Shown here one piece after another: positions 45,528 through 55,928 of a stretch of 64,000 bases of DNA. The stretch comes from Gordonia heveisoli (GTDB taxonomy: Bacteria; Actinomycetota; Actinomycetes; Mycobacteriales; Mycobacteriaceae): NCBI RefSeq assembly GCF_030315745.1, contig NZ_JASXSH010000001.1, positions 307,908 to 371,907 on the forward strand, given 5' to 3'. Below the pieces are notes generated by a model. It searched no databases. It was not told where the DNA came from and saw only the letters and a program-made list of their open reading frames with translations. Within the stretch, counting starts at the first letter, position 1, and each line of letters starts with the position of its first letter. A program made the position numbers and the translations under genes.

Positions 45528-48143
45528 TCATCGGGCGCGGATACGTTCGGCCAGTTCGGCCCGATCCTCGACGTCGAGCTTCATACAGGCGCGATAGACA
45601 TGTCCCTCGACGGTCCGCGTCGACAACGAGAGCCGTTCGCCGATCTCCCGGTTCGACAGACCGGCGGTGACGAGGTTGGCAATCTCGCGTTCACGTGCGG
45701 TGAGCGGCAACGGGTCTGCCATGGCGACGAGTGCGGGGGTGGCGATACCGCCACATTCACTGGCCAGCCGGTGTGCGAGTCCGGCGGTGCGCGTCGCCGA
45801 CTTCGCGTCACCCGCGGCGCTGTAGCCGCTCGACGCCTGGGCCGCGGCATCGGTTGCCGAGGCCAGCGCCCCGAGGGATTCGAAGTCGTGCGCGCACTCC
45901 TCCAGTGCTGACGCGTCGCCGGTGGCCACCGCCCTCGCGTGGCGCACGTAGAGTCCGACGAGTTCACCGTCGAGGCAGGGTTCGAGGTCGACGAGTTCGG
46001 CGGCGGCATCGGTGTCGCCGAGACGAGCCGCTGCATGTAACGCCTCGGCCGCGATCATTCGCTGGGACAGGGCGGCGGCCGCCGACGCCGCATCGTGTGC
46101 CAGCGAAATCGCCTCCGCTATCTGCCCCTCGGCGGCAGCCACCCAGACCTCACTCGACCGCAGCGGCGGATCGAACAGGGCGATATGGGGTCGAAGATCG
46201 CCACGAACCTTATTCGCCAATGCCTTTGCCGCAGCCGCGTCACCCAGTTGTGCGTAGGTGGTGACGAGCGCGATGCGGGCGGGAAAGCTCCACGCGGACA
46301 TGACATCGGAGGTGAGCGCGGCGACCGCCTCACGCAGACGCACGCGCGCCCCACCGAATCGCCCTTCGGCCACGTCGACGACACCGCGGAAGGTTTGTGC
46401 CATCCCCCACGCGAGATACTCACCCGGGGATGAGAATTGGGTGTACTCGTCGGCCAGTGCCCGTGCCGCGGTGAATCGACCCATGAACAGGTGCGCCTGC
46501 AACTCACCGAATACCGTCGAGAACTGGATCAGCCCGTCCATGCTCGCCGGAATCCGGACGCGGCGGGCGATGTCGAGGACGGCGGTCCCGTCTCCCATCA
46601 GCGCCAGCGATCGTTGCGCGGCGAAGGCCGCCCAGTAGGTCGCCGAGCCGATCGCATGTTCGTCGGCGAACACCTTGCGCGCAGTCTCGACCGCCCCCGG
46701 CAGATCGCCGGTATCCATCTTGCGGACCGCCTCGACGCCTTCGACGACCAAGACGAGTTCGGGGGTGGTGATCCGCTCACGCAGCAGGGCGAGGATCTCG
46801 TCTCCGCTCTCGCCGTCACCCTTGGCGAAGTAGAAGTTCGCGACTCGGGTGATTCCCCAGCGCAGGACGCCCACCTCGTCGAGGTCGGCGGGATCCAGTG
46901 CCGCCATGGTGTCCTCGACTTCGTCCGGTCTGCCCTGCCACAGCAATGCCCGCGACAGCAGGTCCGCACCGTCGATGCCGGCCCCACGCTCGAGAGCGGC
47001 ACGGGCGAATCGTTCGGCGGCGGAGATGTCGGCCAAGCCGATCGCGCTGCGGGCCGCGTCGACCATGATCGCTCGATCGACCTCATGGTCGGCGTCGATG
47101 GCCAGTTCGGCCAACCTGATGCGGCCCGGCCCGGTCGACGGACGACCCCGGTCGGCGATCACCGCGACCAACTGCCCGCGCAACCGTCGCGCGCGCAGCC
47201 TCCCGATCCGGCTACGCACCACCTCACCGAGCAGCGGGTGGGCAAACCGCGCGAGTAGGTGGCGACCGTCCTGACCGATCCGGATGAGCCCTCGACGTTC
47301 GGCGTCTTCGACTTCGTCGTCACCGGCGATCCGCGTCAGCACGTCGACCTCGATGGGCTCACACACACTCATCAGGCTCAGCACATGCACGACAGAGTCG
47401 GGCAACGCGGCAATGCGCCCCTCCAGCAGGGCAGCGAATTCCGTTGTGACCGTGGCATTGCCGCGCAACTGCCAGATGCCTTTCACGAACCGGAGGCTCC
47501 CGGCCTCGCGAGCGCCGTCGATCAGGTGATGCAGGAACAGCGCGTTGCCCCCGGATGCCTTCCACATGAGGTCGGCCGACAAACCCTCCACCGGACCACC
47601 GAGAGACTGCTCCAGCATCGCAACGCTCTCCGCGCGGGTGAACGCGCCGAGCTCCAGCAGTTCGAGATACCGGTCCTTCCACAACGACACCACCGCGTCG
47701 GGAACCGTCTCCCCGCTGCGGCAGGTGGCGATGATCCGCGCGTCGCCGTCGAGTGCTAGTTGGTGAAGAAGCGTGGCCGACAACGGATCCAATAGGTGCG
47801 CATCATCGACGCCGAGGATCAGGTCGCCCGATCTGAGCAGCGATTCTCGTGCGGCCGAGAGGTATCCGACGGCGTCACGGGCGGTGGAGGGAGATACTAC
47901 GGTGGCGAATGCGCCCAGCGGGATGGCGCGGGCGGATTCGCTGCCGACCACCCATCGCACATTGTCCAGTTCCCCGGTGACCGCCCGCGCCAGTGTGGTC
48001 TTGCCGACGCCGGCGGGGCCGGTCAGCACGATGCCACGACCGCGACCGTCGGGCTGAGTCAGCGCCCGACGGACAGCCTCGTATTCAACCGGACGCTCGA
48101 TGATCGGCACGGAGTGCGACACCGGGTAATCGTACGGCCGCAA
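45528..48143 (-). CDS. Large ATP-binding LuxR-family regulator (LAL/MalT type)
   Basis: An 871-residue regulator from TTG 48143, with AGGTGG just upstream; GTG 48122 is an alternative. An N-terminal STAND-type NTPase carries Walker A GPAGVGKTTLARAV (about residue 42) and Walker B LILGVDDAHLLDP. A long helical middle contains TPR-like repeats. The C-terminus is a LuxR helix-turn-helix: LTAREREIANLVTAGLSNRE and LSTRTVEGHVYRACMKLDVE. Such proteins integrate an unknown inducer with ATP binding. A proline-rich membrane-protein gene lies directly upstream on the same strand. Confidence 0.9.
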   Translation of the reverse strand: MRPYDYPVSHSVPIIERPVEYEAVRRALTQPDGRGRGIVLTGPAGVGKTTLARAVTGELDNVRWVVGSESARAIPLGAFATVVSPSTARDAVGYLSAARESLLRSGDLILGVDDAHLLDPLSATLLHQLALDGDARIIATCRSGETVPDAVVSLWKDRYLELLELGAFTRAESVAMLEQSLGGPVEGLSADLMWKASGGNALFLHHLIDGAREAGSLRFVKGIWQLRGNATVTTEFAALLEGRIAALPDSVVHVLSLMSVCEPIEVDVLTRIAGDDEVEDAERRGLIRIGQDGRHLLARFAHPLLGEVVRSRIGRLRARRLRGQLVAVIADRGRPSTGPGRIRLAELAIDADHEVDRAIMVDAARSAIGLADISAAERFARAALERGAGIDGADLLSRALLWQGRPDEVEDTMAALDPADLDEVGVLRWGITRVANFYFAKGDGESGDEILALLRERITTPELVLVVEGVEAVRKMDTGDLPGAVETARKVFADEHAIGSATYWAAFAAQRSLALMGDGTAVLDIARRVRIPASMDGLIQFSTVFGELQAHLFMGRFTAARALADEYTQFSSPGEYLAWGMAQTFRGVVDVAEGRFGGARVRLREAVAALTSDVMSAWSFPARIALVTTYAQLGDAAAAKALANKVRGDLRPHIALFDPPLRSSEVWVAAAEGQIAEAISLAHDAASAAAALSQRMIAAEALHAAARLGDTDAAAELVDLEPCLDGELVGLYVRHARAVATGDASALEECAHDFESLGALASATDAAAQASSGYSAAGDAKSATRTAGLAHRLASECGGIATPALVAMADPLPLTAREREIANLVTAGLSNREIGERLSLSTRTVEGHVYRACMKLDVEDRAELAERIRAR

Positions 48144-48182
48144 TCCACCTGGTGGACGACCTTCCGGGCACCCGATGCGGTG

Positions 48183-48818
48183 CTAGATGAGCAGCAGCGG
48201 CAGGAACGCGAGGATGAAGATCAGGAAGATGGGGATGACCGTGAGTGCGATCATCGGACCCACACCGTTGTACGGCTGCCGACCAGGACCGATGGCACCC
48301 CTGCTGAAGGCGAACAACGGTGCCCGATATTCGAGACCCACAACCTGATTCGGGTTGACGCCGATCATGATGTCGGCCGGACCGACGCGGGTGGGCAGGA
48401 AGTAGGGCACGTGTACGTGAACACGGTGTTGCCCGACCGGAAGCGGGATCAGATTGTTCCCCCACTTCGGCGTCGGGAATCGCTGACCGTTGATCTCGAT
48501 GCGCGGCTTGATGAAGAAGAAGATCCACATCAGTGGGAAGAACTCGGTGGTGAGGGCTAGTCCCTGCGGAGCGCCGACCGCGGGCTGCCCCACCGGATAT
48601 CGCTGGACCCCGGGATAAGGCGCGGCGGGCGCCTGCGGCCCCGGGTAGCCCTGAGGTGCCGCCGGATATGCGGGAGTATTCGGGTATCCGGGTGCCGGAT
48701 ATGCCGGCCGCCCTGGCTGACTCGCCGGAGCATACGGGGCAGGCTGTCCTTGGCCGAATTGTCCGTAATGCGCCGGTTGTCCCTGCGGCGCGCCATACGG
48801 CGATTGTGGTGTGCTCAC
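48183..48818 (-). CDS. Hypothetical membrane protein with Pro/Tyr/Gly-rich N-terminus
   Basis: A 211-residue protein from GTG 48818, with GGAGGG 10 nt upstream; the frame is open further up without homology. Residues 1-95 are a disordered Q/P/Y/G/A-rich tail (APASQPGRPAYPAPGYP). A folded part follows: FFPLMWIFFFIKPRIEINGQ, then VGQHRVHVHVPYFLPTRVGP, a beta-rich domain. A C-terminal membrane helix (IALTVIPIFLIFILAFLPLL) closes it. No named family is recognised. It precedes the LAL regulator by 39 nt. Confidence 0.75.
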   Translation of the reverse strand: MSTPQSPYGAPQGQPAHYGQFGQGQPAPYAPASQPGRPAYPAPGYPNTPAYPAAPQGYPGPQAPAAPYPGVQRYPVGQPAVGAPQGLALTTEFFPLMWIFFFIKPRIEINGQRFPTPKWGNNLIPLPVGQHRVHVHVPYFLPTRVGPADIMIGVNPNQVVGLEYRAPLFAFSRGAIGPGRQPYNGVGPMIALTVIPIFLIFILAFLPLLLI

Positions 48819-49022
48819 GGTGTCGGTCCCTCCCCGGAACGAATGTCTCGGGTGCACTGTAGCGGCTCTAAGCCCGGTCGGCCGCACAGGCGTCCGCCCT
48901 CCGGTCGATACTCGGTCGACTGAACGGCGGTCATGCGACGATGACCCCGCCGTCGGGGGAAACGGCGAGGTCATCGTCATGGAGCTCCGGCCACGGCAGG
49001 CGGCCGGAGGCTTCGGGTCGGC

Positions 49023-49157
49023 TTACTGCCAGACCCAGGTCCAACGGCGGTTGCGGTGATCCCAACGGCGGACGCGGCGACGGCGCCGATGCGGCTGTCC
49101 GGGGTTCTGGCGCTTGGGACCATTCGGCTGCTGCGGTTGACGCGGGGGGTTCGGCAT
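49023..49157 (-). CDS. Possible small basic protein (44 residues)
   Basis: A short frame from ATG 49157, with AAAGGG 8 nt upstream. The product starts MPNPPRQPQQPNGPKRQNPG, continues QPHRRRRRVRRWDHRNRRW and ends TWVWQ. The composition (proline/glutamine start, arginine core, tryptophan-rich end) looks deliberate rather than random. A longer overlapping frame on the same strand (48931-49233) is an alternative reading. It lies in a roughly 490-nt stretch (48819-49310) with no other supported gene. Confidence 0.4.
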   Translation of the reverse strand: MPNPPRQPQQPNGPKRQNPGQPHRRRRRVRRWDHRNRRWTWVWQ

Positions 49158-49310
49158 TGGACGCCCTTTCATCACTGTGTGCCATCCGACGGCCGCGTTC
49201 GGTGCGGCTCTCGGATGCGCCGGCCATCCGTCTGACGACCAACACCAATGACTTTGCCCGGCAATGCTTCGGGGAATCTCGGGCGTAGCTGCCAGCTTGC
49301 TGTACGCCGG

Positions 49311-50108
49311 TCAGCGAAGCGTCCGCTGGTAGCGGCGCATCCCGCGCAGCCACCGGTCGTAGTCGGCCCCCTTGTTGCGGTACATGTCGAGCACCTCGGG
49401 ATGCGGCAAGATCAGGAACCGCTCGTCCGCGATGGCCTCGAGGACCACCTCGGCCACCCGCTCCGGGGTCAGCACCTCCCCTGCCGTCTCCACCGCACGC
49501 TGCATCAACTGCTGGTCGGCATCTCCGGTACCCCCTTGCGGCCGAAGGAGTTTCGTATCCACTCCCATCGGACACAGGCAACTCACCCGTACGCCTGCGT
49601 CGCCGTACGTGATGGCCAGCCATTCGGCGAACCCGACCGCGGCGTGTTTGGTCACCGAGTACGGCGCATTCCCGATCTGCGTCAACAGTCCGGCCGCAGA
49701 TGCGGTGGACACGAAATAGCCTTCGCCTCGTTCGAGCCAGTCCGGCACAACTCGCCGCGCGGCACGCACGTGGGCTTTGACGTTGATGTCGAAGGCGTTG
49801 TCCCACAGCGTTTCATGGGTGTCGAGGCCACCGCCGGAACCGATCCCGGCGTTCGCCACGTAGAGGTCAACCGGCCCGAAGGTGTCTTCGGCCAGCCGGA
49901 CCGCGGCATCGATGTCGGCGTCGGTCGACGCGTCGCCGGCGATGGCCGCCGCCGTGTCGCCCAGCGCCGCGGCGGTAGCTTGCACAGCGCTCGCGTCCAG
50001 GTCGGTGAGGACTACCCGTGCGCCCGCGCGCACCAGCTCCGCCGCAATCGCGGCCCCGATCCCGCCGGCCGCACCGGTGACAACGGCGACCTTGTCTGTG
50101 ACGTCCAT
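49311..50108 (-). CDS. Short-chain dehydrogenase/reductase
   Basis: A 265-residue SDR from ATG 50108 with GGGAG upstream. Cofactor loop TGAAGGIG is at residues 11-18, with VLTDLD after beta-2 (aspartate, suggesting NAD preference). NAG, the serine in STASAAG and YSVTK complete the active site. The C-terminal segment EVLDMYRNKGADYDRWLRGM resembles SDRs linked to lipid metabolism in mycobacteria. Substrate is unknown. Confidence 0.9.
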   Translation of the reverse strand: MDVTDKVAVVTGAAGGIGAAIAAELVRAGARVVLTDLDASAVQATAAALGDTAAAIAGDASTDADIDAAVRLAEDTFGPVDLYVANAGIGSGGGLDTHETLWDNAFDINVKAHVRAARRVVPDWLERGEGYFVSTASAAGLLTQIGNAPYSVTKHAAVGFAEWLAITYGDAGVRVSCLCPMGVDTKLLRPQGGTGDADQQLMQRAVETAGEVLTPERVAEVVLEAIADERFLILPHPEVLDMYRNKGADYDRWLRGMRRYQRTLR

Positions 50109-50231
50109 GAATCTCCCTGCCCGCCGGGCACCGTCGGCGACGGCGCATGAATCCGTTGCGATCACCGCGAACCTATCGCACGGCGCTCGCCCCAGACCGC
50201 CGACCCGGCGACCCCACTCGGCGTGTGGGAC

Positions 50232-51977
50232 TCAGCCGAGCGGCACGTCGGTCAGCCGCCACGACGCGGTCGCGCTCTGATGGCGCCAGAACCGGGCGAA
50301 GGGGCCGTCGAGCACCCGGAGTTCGTCGGGGGTCCCCGCTTCCACAATCCGGCCGCCGTCGAGCACGATCACCCGATCTGCGCGGCGGATGCCGGCCTGG
50401 CGGTGGGCGACGATCACCCGGGTGCGATCGACCGCGTCGGCCGACAGTGCGTCGACGACGGCACGTTCGTTCTCGTTGTCGAGGGCGCTTGTGGCCTCGT
50501 CGATGAGCAACACCGGCGCCGGTTTGAGCAAGGCTCGCGCGATCGACACGCGTTGCCGCTCGCCCCCGGACAGGACCGATCCCGCCTCGCCGACCTCCGA
50601 CGACGGCCCGTCGGGCAGCCGGTCGGTGATTTCGTCGACCCTGGCCAGTGCCGTCACCTGCGCGAACCGTTTCGTATCCGCCTCCCGATGGCCGGCCCGG
50701 ATGTTCTCCTCGACCGTTCCGCCCGGCAGGTAGGGCTGCTGGAAAACGACGCTGGTCAACGCGCGGCGGGTCGGTGCGTCGAAGTCCGCGGCGTCCACGC
50801 CGTCGATCAGCACCCGGCCGGACACCGGTTGCTGCAACCCCGCGATCAGGGCCAGGATCGTCGACTTACCCGATCCCGAGGCGCCGATGATGGCGGTGGT
50901 GGACCCGGCCTCGAAGACGAGGTCGAGGTCGGCGAGAACGGGCCGGGTGGGATCACCGTAGTGGAAGGTCACCTTCTCGAATTCGATGCGCGGCGCGGCG
51001 CTCGGCCCAGCCGTGCAGGTACCCGCTGCGACCACCGGGGCGTCGAGGACCGCCTTGATTCGCCGCAGGGTGAGCTGGCAGGTCTCCAGCCCCCCGGCGA
51101 GTTCGCCCAGCGCGCTGAACGGTTCCAAATACCGCACCGCGACGACGATCAGGGCCACTGTCTCCGCGGTAGCCAGCGAACCGTCGACGTGCAGCCAGGC
51201 CGCGGTCCCGGCCAGCGCGAACAACGCGAGCTGCCCGGCCACCGCGAACAGGATCTGTCCCGGTACCTGCATGAGCAGCAACCGCAGGGTGGCATTGTGC
51301 TGGCGGTCGAGGGCCGCTCGCGCGAGGCTCCGCTCGGGCCCCACCCGGCGCGCCACGCGCAGCGCCTCCTGGGTGCGCGCGAACTCGACGACCCGTTCGG
51401 TCAGCTGTGCGTTCGCCGCGTCCGCGACATGATCGGCACGGCGGCTGATGGCATTCGTGGCCCACAGCGCGCCGAGTAGCAACGGAACACCGGCCAGCGC
51501 GACGAGCGCCAGCTGCCATGCCACCGCGAACAGGGCGACGCCGATCGCGATCGGCAACAGCACCGCCCCGACGACCGGGACCACGAGATAGATGACGACG
51601 CCGACGAGATCGGGGCCGGTGGCCGCGATGGCCTGCCGGGCGTTACTGGTGTTGTCACCACCGAACCAGGTCAGTCGGATCCGGGACAGGCGTTCGGCGA
51701 CCCCGTGCTGAGCACTGGTCAGCAAACCGAAGCCGAGTTCGTAGGCCAGCCGCGAGGCGCGGGCGTCGACCGCCCACCCGATCACGGTCGCGGCCGTCAG
51801 ACCACCCAGCCAGACGAGCGCGCGTTGGTGGTCCCCCTCGAGGAGGCCGGAGATCAGCGGCACCAGCGTCACGACCCCGACCGCGCGGGCGAGCACCGAG
51901 ATCACGGTGAGGCACAGGAAACGGATGGTGGTTGCCCGGCTGCCCGAGGGCAGCAGGGCGAGGATGGTGGTGATCAT
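50232..51977 (-). CDS. irtB: Siderophore ABC exporter/importer-type subunit IrtB
   Basis: A 581-residue half-transporter (exporter-fold membrane domain plus ATPase). ATG 51977 overlaps the irtA stop by 4 nt. The membrane domain has about six helices. The ATPase has Walker [11 protein letters not shown], signature [15 protein letters not shown] and Walker [15 protein letters not shown]. With IrtA it forms the heterodimer that imports ferric carboxymycobactin/mycobactin in mycobacteria; length is as expected. The cognate siderophore here is not known. Confidence 0.92.
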   Translation of the reverse strand: MITTILALLPSGSRATTIRFLCLTVISVLARAVGVVTLVPLISGLLEGDHQRALVWLGGLTAATVIGWAVDARASRLAYELGFGLLTSAQHGVAERLSRIRLTWFGGDNTSNARQAIAATGPDLVGVVIYLVVPVVGAVLLPIAIGVALFAVAWQLALVALAGVPLLLGALWATNAISRRADHVADAANAQLTERVVEFARTQEALRVARRVGPERSLARAALDRQHNATLRLLLMQVPGQILFAVAGQLALFALAGTAAWLHVDGSLATAETVALIVVAVRYLEPFSALGELAGGLETCQLTLRRIKAVLDAPVVAAGTCTAGPSAAPRIEFEKVTFHYGDPTRPVLADLDLVFEAGSTTAIIGASGSGKSTILALIAGLQQPVSGRVLIDGVDAADFDAPTRRALTSVVFQQPYLPGGTVEENIRAGHREADTKRFAQVTALARVDEITDRLPDGPSSEVGEAGSVLSGGERQRVSIARALLKPAPVLLIDEATSALDNENERAVVDALSADAVDRTRVIVAHRQAGIRRADRVIVLDGGRIVEAGTPDELRVLDGPFARFWRHQSATASWRLTDVPLG

Positions 51978-54541
51978 CGGGCCTCTCCTGACACCGTCAC
52001 GGTTTCGTCGTCGAGTGTTCGCTCGGCGCTGGCCCACCACAGTTCGCCGTAACGACCGTCGGCGGCGAGTAGTTCGGTGTGCGTGCCGGATTCGACGATC
52101 CGACCGGCATCGAGCACGACGATCCGGTCGGCGTCGACCACGGTGTGGAGCCGATGCGCGATGACCAGAACCGTGCGGTTGGCGGCCAGCCGGCTCAGCG
52201 ACTGCTGGACCAGGAACTCCGATTCGGGATCGGCGAAGGCGGTGGCCTCATCGAGTACCAGTACCGGGGCGTCGGCGAGCAGGGCCCGTGCGATGGTCAG
52301 CCGCTGGCGCTCGCCACCGGACAGCGCGGCGTCGGGACCCAGCGGGGTGTCGTAGCCCTGTGGCAGCGCCATGATGCGGTCATGGATGTTGGCCGCACGA
52401 GCCGCCGCCTCGATCTGGGCGAGGGTGGCGTCGGGTACCGCGAGCGCGATGTTCTCCCCCACGGTCGCCGTGACCAGCTGGGTTTGTTGCAGCACGAACC
52501 CGATTCGGCGGTACAGCTCGTCGGAGTCCATCGAGGTGATGTCGCGGCCGCCGACACTGATCCGGCCATGATCGACGTCGTGGAACCGGGCGAGCAGCGC
52601 CGCCAGGGTGGACTTTCCCGATCCCGACGGCCCGACCAGCGCGGTCACCGTACCCGGCGCCAGTCGCAGCGAGATATCGTGCAGCACCGGCAGATCCGGC
52701 CGGTACCCGAACCGCACCTGCTCGAAGACGACCTCACCGGCAGGTGCGGTGGTCGACTCGGTGACCTCTCCACGACTCAGCTCGGTCTCGTCGAGGGCGT
52801 TCTGGATGTCACGAGCGGCGAGCATGCCGGCCCGCAGTCCGGACAGGCCATAACCGATCCCCAGCAGCCGGGCCCCGAACATGGTGCCCAGCAACAGGAA
52901 CGGGAGCAGGTCGATCGGCTCGACCCAGCCCCAGATGACGAAGCCGGTGCCGACCGCGGCGATCAGCCACAGGAAGGTGGTCGGCCGGGTCATCAGATCC
53001 ATCACCGTCTTTGCCTTGATGAACGGTCGTTGCCAGTCCTCGAGGAACTCGATGTAACCCTCGAGATTCCGTCGGAACCGGGAGTCGTTGACCCCGCCGA
53101 ACACCCGAATGACCGGTTGCGCATCGAGATACGCGGCAGCCTCGGTGTTCATCCGCTCGGCCCAGGTCTGCGACAACGGGATCTTCGATCCGGACTGAAT
53201 CATCATCCGATACATGGTGATGATGTAGCCGAGCACCGGGATCAGCAGGAACAGCGCGATCCCCCAGTCGACGGTGAACAGGTAGATGAGCACCGCGATC
53301 GGCGCCACCACCGCGGCCACCGCGTCGAGCACCGCATGGGTGATCAGGTAGTGCAGGGACAGTGTGTTGTCCTGAATGAGGGTCTTGATGCTGCCCGAAG
53401 TGCGAGCGCTGAACCAGCCCAACGGCAGTCGCGCCAGCTTGGTCAGCAGGCGTTGCCGCAGGTCACGGTTGAAGCGTCCGTCCACGGTGTGCAGCCACAA
53501 CAGCAGCGCCGAGTCGAGCAGGGCGGTGACGCCGAGCAGGATGAGCGCGAGGATGCCGACCGACCACAACTCGTCGGTGCCGGCTCCGGCGAGCAGTCGA
53601 CGACCGAGCTCGACCAGCAGCAGGTACGGCGCGAAGCCGAGGAGGGTGACGATCGCCTGGAGTACGCCCGCGGTGATGAGCGTCCGTTTCAGCGGTGCCA
53701 GCAGACGTCCGGCGGCATCGGCCCGCCATTGGCCGGCGGGCTCGGCGGACGCGGTCGGCTCGGTCGGCTCGGTCGGCTCGACGGCGGGGGTTGCCTCCGG
53801 GTCACGTTCCTTACCCATGGCCTTGCCCTGCGCCCAGTACGCCTGGGGGTGGGTTTCGGACTTGGGGAAGCCGAACTCCTTGAGCCGCTTACGCAGTTCC
53901 TTCAGTGAGCCCGATTCCGGGCCCACCCACGCGTACCAGTTCGACCAGTCGCGCGCCTCGATCGCGGTGGCCAGCGAGGTCGCGTCGACGCGGGGCACCC
54001 ACTGGGTCCGCAGCCGCGGATGGGTGTTGAGGTGGAGTTGCCGGTCGGCGGGTTCATGTTCTTCGAGGTACAGCTCGATCGGGAACTCGTCGGGTAGCGC
54101 GGCGATGATCCCGTTGATCGCGGGCAGCGACGCCGAGTCCCCGATCAGCAGATACCCATGGGGCGGGTTCTCGGCAGGTACCTCGAAAGGGACCGAACTC
54201 ATCGACACCATGGCCAGGGCCTCGCCGGGGGCGGCGACGTCTCTCGCCCACGTCGACGCCGGTCCCGCCGGTTCGTGCAGCATGACGTCGAGGGCGAAAT
54301 CGCCAGTCGTCGGATCCTGCTCGGAGAAGGTGTACGCCCGCTGGAACTCCTTGCCCTCGGCGTCCGGGAACCACACGCGAACCCAGGCCGCCGGACCGGG
54401 CAGCGCCTCGCCGAACAGAGTGTCGGAGTGGAACCGAATGCGTACGCAGTGCGGCGTGATGGAGGTGACCTCGCGAACCGTCGCAAGGTGATCACGCGCG
54501 CCGAAGGCGCGCATCAGCGCACCGTTGAAACCACGAGCCAT
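51974..54541 (-). CDS. irtA: Iron-siderophore import and reduction protein IrtA (SIP domain fused to ABC transporter)
   Basis: An 855-residue fusion from ATG 54541, with GGAAGG upstream. Residues 1-245 form a siderophore-interacting (SIP) FAD-reductase domain ([54 protein letters not shown]). A short acidic PTEPTEPT linker follows. The rest is an ABC half-transporter with Walker [11 protein letters not shown], signature [16 protein letters not shown] and [12 protein letters not shown]. In mycobacteria IrtA reduces the imported ferric siderophore, releasing iron. An IdeR-like box lies upstream. Confidence 0.95.
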   Translation of the reverse strand: MARGFNGALMRAFGARDHLATVREVTSITPHCVRIRFHSDTLFGEALPGPAAWVRVWFPDAEGKEFQRAYTFSEQDPTTGDFALDVMLHEPAGPASTWARDVAAPGEALAMVSMSSVPFEVPAENPPHGYLLIGDSASLPAINGIIAALPDEFPIELYLEEHEPADRQLHLNTHPRLRTQWVPRVDATSLATAIEARDWSNWYAWVGPESGSLKELRKRLKEFGFPKSETHPQAYWAQGKAMGKERDPEATPAVEPTEPTEPTASAEPAGQWRADAAGRLLAPLKRTLITAGVLQAIVTLLGFAPYLLLVELGRRLLAGAGTDELWSVGILALILLGVTALLDSALLLWLHTVDGRFNRDLRQRLLTKLARLPLGWFSARTSGSIKTLIQDNTLSLHYLITHAVLDAVAAVVAPIAVLIYLFTVDWGIALFLLIPVLGYIITMYRMMIQSGSKIPLSQTWAERMNTEAAAYLDAQPVIRVFGGVNDSRFRRNLEGYIEFLEDWQRPFIKAKTVMDLMTRPTTFLWLIAAVGTGFVIWGWVEPIDLLPFLLLGTMFGARLLGIGYGLSGLRAGMLAARDIQNALDETELSRGEVTESTTAPAGEVVFEQVRFGYRPDLPVLHDISLRLAPGTVTALVGPSGSGKSTLAALLARFHDVDHGRISVGGRDITSMDSDELYRRIGFVLQQTQLVTATVGENIALAVPDATLAQIEAAARAANIHDRIMALPQGYDTPLGPDAALSGGERQRLTIARALLADAPVLVLDEATAFADPESEFLVQQSLSRLAANRTVLVIAHRLHTVVDADRIVVLDAGRIVESGTHTELLAADGRYGELWWASAERTLDDETVTVSGEAR

Positions 54542-54575
54542 CTGTCCGGACCTTCCCCTCGGCACATTCCCCGTC

Positions 54576-54595
54576 GTAAGGGTAGCCTAAGCGAA
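54576..54595 (-). promoter_or_regulatory. IdeR/DtxR-like iron box of irtAB
   Basis: The core AGGGTAGCCTAA matches 10 of 12 positions of AGGTTAGGCTAA from the IdeR consensus. It lies 35-55 nt upstream of the irtA start. Position and gene function support iron repression. Confidence 0.65.
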
Positions 54596-54643
54596 GACCT
54601 GGACGACGTCTTCCCGCCGATCGACGGACGAACCCGGCGATCC

Positions 54644-54943
54644 TCAGCTCCGGTTGCTGGTGGCCAGGTACGTCACCGCTGCCGCTGCCGCGGTCACCGC
54701 CGCCACCGAGGGCCAGGCCCCGATCTTCTTCGCGAGCGGGTGCGAGCCACCGAAGGCGCCCAGATAGGTGCCGAGCAGACCGGTCGCGACCACCGGGCCC
54801 TGCCGTGCCCACTCACGGGTGCACCACGCCCCGGCCGCACCCAGAACCACCCCGCCGAGCTGGCGTTTTCCACTGAATCGTGCAGTGGCATAGCCACCGA
54901 CCAGACCTACCGCGACCACCGGAACCGTGGGACTCACAGACAT
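54644..54943 (-). CDS. Small alanine/glycine-rich membrane protein
   Basis: A 99-residue protein from ATG 54943 with two or three hydrophobic stretches: VPVVAVGLVGGYATARFSGK, LGGVVLGAAGAWCTREWARQ, and WPSVAAVTAAAAAVTYLA. No family is recognised, though similar small proteins occur in related genera. It is divergent from the MpaB-type gene. Confidence 0.65.
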   Translation of the reverse strand: MSVSPTVPVVAVGLVGGYATARFSGKRQLGGVVLGAAGAWCTREWARQGPVVATGLLGTYLGAFGGSHPLAKKIGAWPSVAAVTAAAAAVTYLATSNRS

Positions 54944-55045
54944 GGGGTCCAGCGTAGCCACACCGCCCGGTCGGACCGACGAGGCCACCGACGCCCAGAC
55001 CTGCGGGCGCGACGTCGGCTCCGGTGTCAGAGGCGTCAGCTACTG

Positions 55046-55063
55046 TGAATACGTACGTACTCA
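55046..55063. promoter_or_regulatory. Imperfect palindrome upstream of the MpaB-type gene
   Basis: TGAATACGTACGTACTCA is self-complementary apart from one base pair, centred 22 nt upstream of the start at 55077. The shape is typical of TetR-family operators, though no TetR gene is adjacent. Confidence 0.5.
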
Positions 55064-55076
55064 GATGGGGGACCCG

Positions 55077-55928
55077 ATGACGACCAGCCGGCGTATGACG
55101 CGTGTCGAGATGGATCACCTCGACAGCAGCTTCTTCGCAAGGTCACTGCTGTCCATGGGGCACACCATGAGCACCACCAACGTCATCATGCAGCTCGCCA
55201 ATCCCGGCGTCGGCTACGGCGTGGTGCGCAGCAAGGTCGAGAACGGACGGCTCGACCGTCATCCGCTCAAACGCGCCCGCACCACCGCCACCTACCTGTC
55301 GGTGGCGATCCTCGGTAACGCCGACGACCGCCGCCGCTACCGGAGTGCGGTCAACGGCCAGCACGCCCAGGTCCGATCCGATGAGAACAGCCCGGTCGAC
55401 TACAACGCGATGAACCGCGATCTGCAGCTGTGGGTCGCCGCCTGCCTGTACTTCGGCTGGGAGGACATCTACCAGCGCGTACACGGCCCGCTCACCGGCC
55501 TCGACCGGGAGCGGTTCTACCAGCAGGGCAAGGTGTGCGGCACGACCCTGCAGATGCCTGCGGAGCTCTGGCCCGCCGACCGCGACGCCTTCGACGAGTA
55601 CTGGCACACCCAGACCGCACAATTGCGCATCGACGCCGAGATCCGTGACTTCGTACTCGGCGTCGCGAACTTCGACTACGCGCCGAAGGTCGTCCGGCAG
55701 CGATTCGGCCCGGTCAAGTACCGGCGGACCATCGGCTATCTGCCGCAACCCTTCCGGGACGCCCTCGACGTGCCGTGGACCGACGACGACCAGGCCTGGT
55801 TCGACGCCTACGTCGCGAAGCTCGTTGACGCCGAACGCCGCAAACCCCTATGGCTGTCCCGGGCGGGATTCCGACTCCTCCTGTGGGACACGCGCATCCG
55901 AAGCCGCCTGGGTCGGCCCCTGGTGTAG
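55077..55928 (+). CDS. MpaB/Lcp-type oxygenase family protein (DUF2236)
   Basis: A 283-residue protein from ATG 55077, chosen because GGGGGA precedes it; ATG 55065 is also in frame. DUF2236 features: GVGYGVVRSKVENGRLDRHP, TTATYLSVAILGNADDRRRY, VNGQHAQVRSDENSPVDYNA with conserved His, and LQLWVAACLYFGWEDIYQRV. Family members include the heme-dependent rubber oxygenase Lcp and fungal MpaB, so heme binding is likely. The natural substrate is unknown. The 3' end overlaps the convergent acyl-CoA ligase gene by 81 nt. Confidence 0.85.
   Translation: MTTSRRMTRVEMDHLDSSFFARSLLSMGHTMSTTNVIMQLANPGVGYGVVRSKVENGRLDRHPLKRARTTATYLSVAILGNADDRRRYRSAVNGQHAQVRSDENSPVDYNAMNRDLQLWVAACLYFGWEDIYQRVHGPLTGLDRERFYQQGKVCGTTLQMPAELWPADRDAFDEYWHTQTAQLRIDAEIRDFVLGVANFDYAPKVVRQRFGPVKYRRTIGYLPQPFRDALDVPWTDDDQAWFDAYVAKLVDAERRKPLWLSRAGFRLLLWDTRIRSRLGRPLV

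Noticed and set aside
48931..49233. A minus-strand frame of about 100 codons (start near 49233) in the region after the SDR
   Set aside because: The proline/alanine/serine composition looks like chance. The overlapping 44-residue frame with a better start context is preferred, itself at low confidence.
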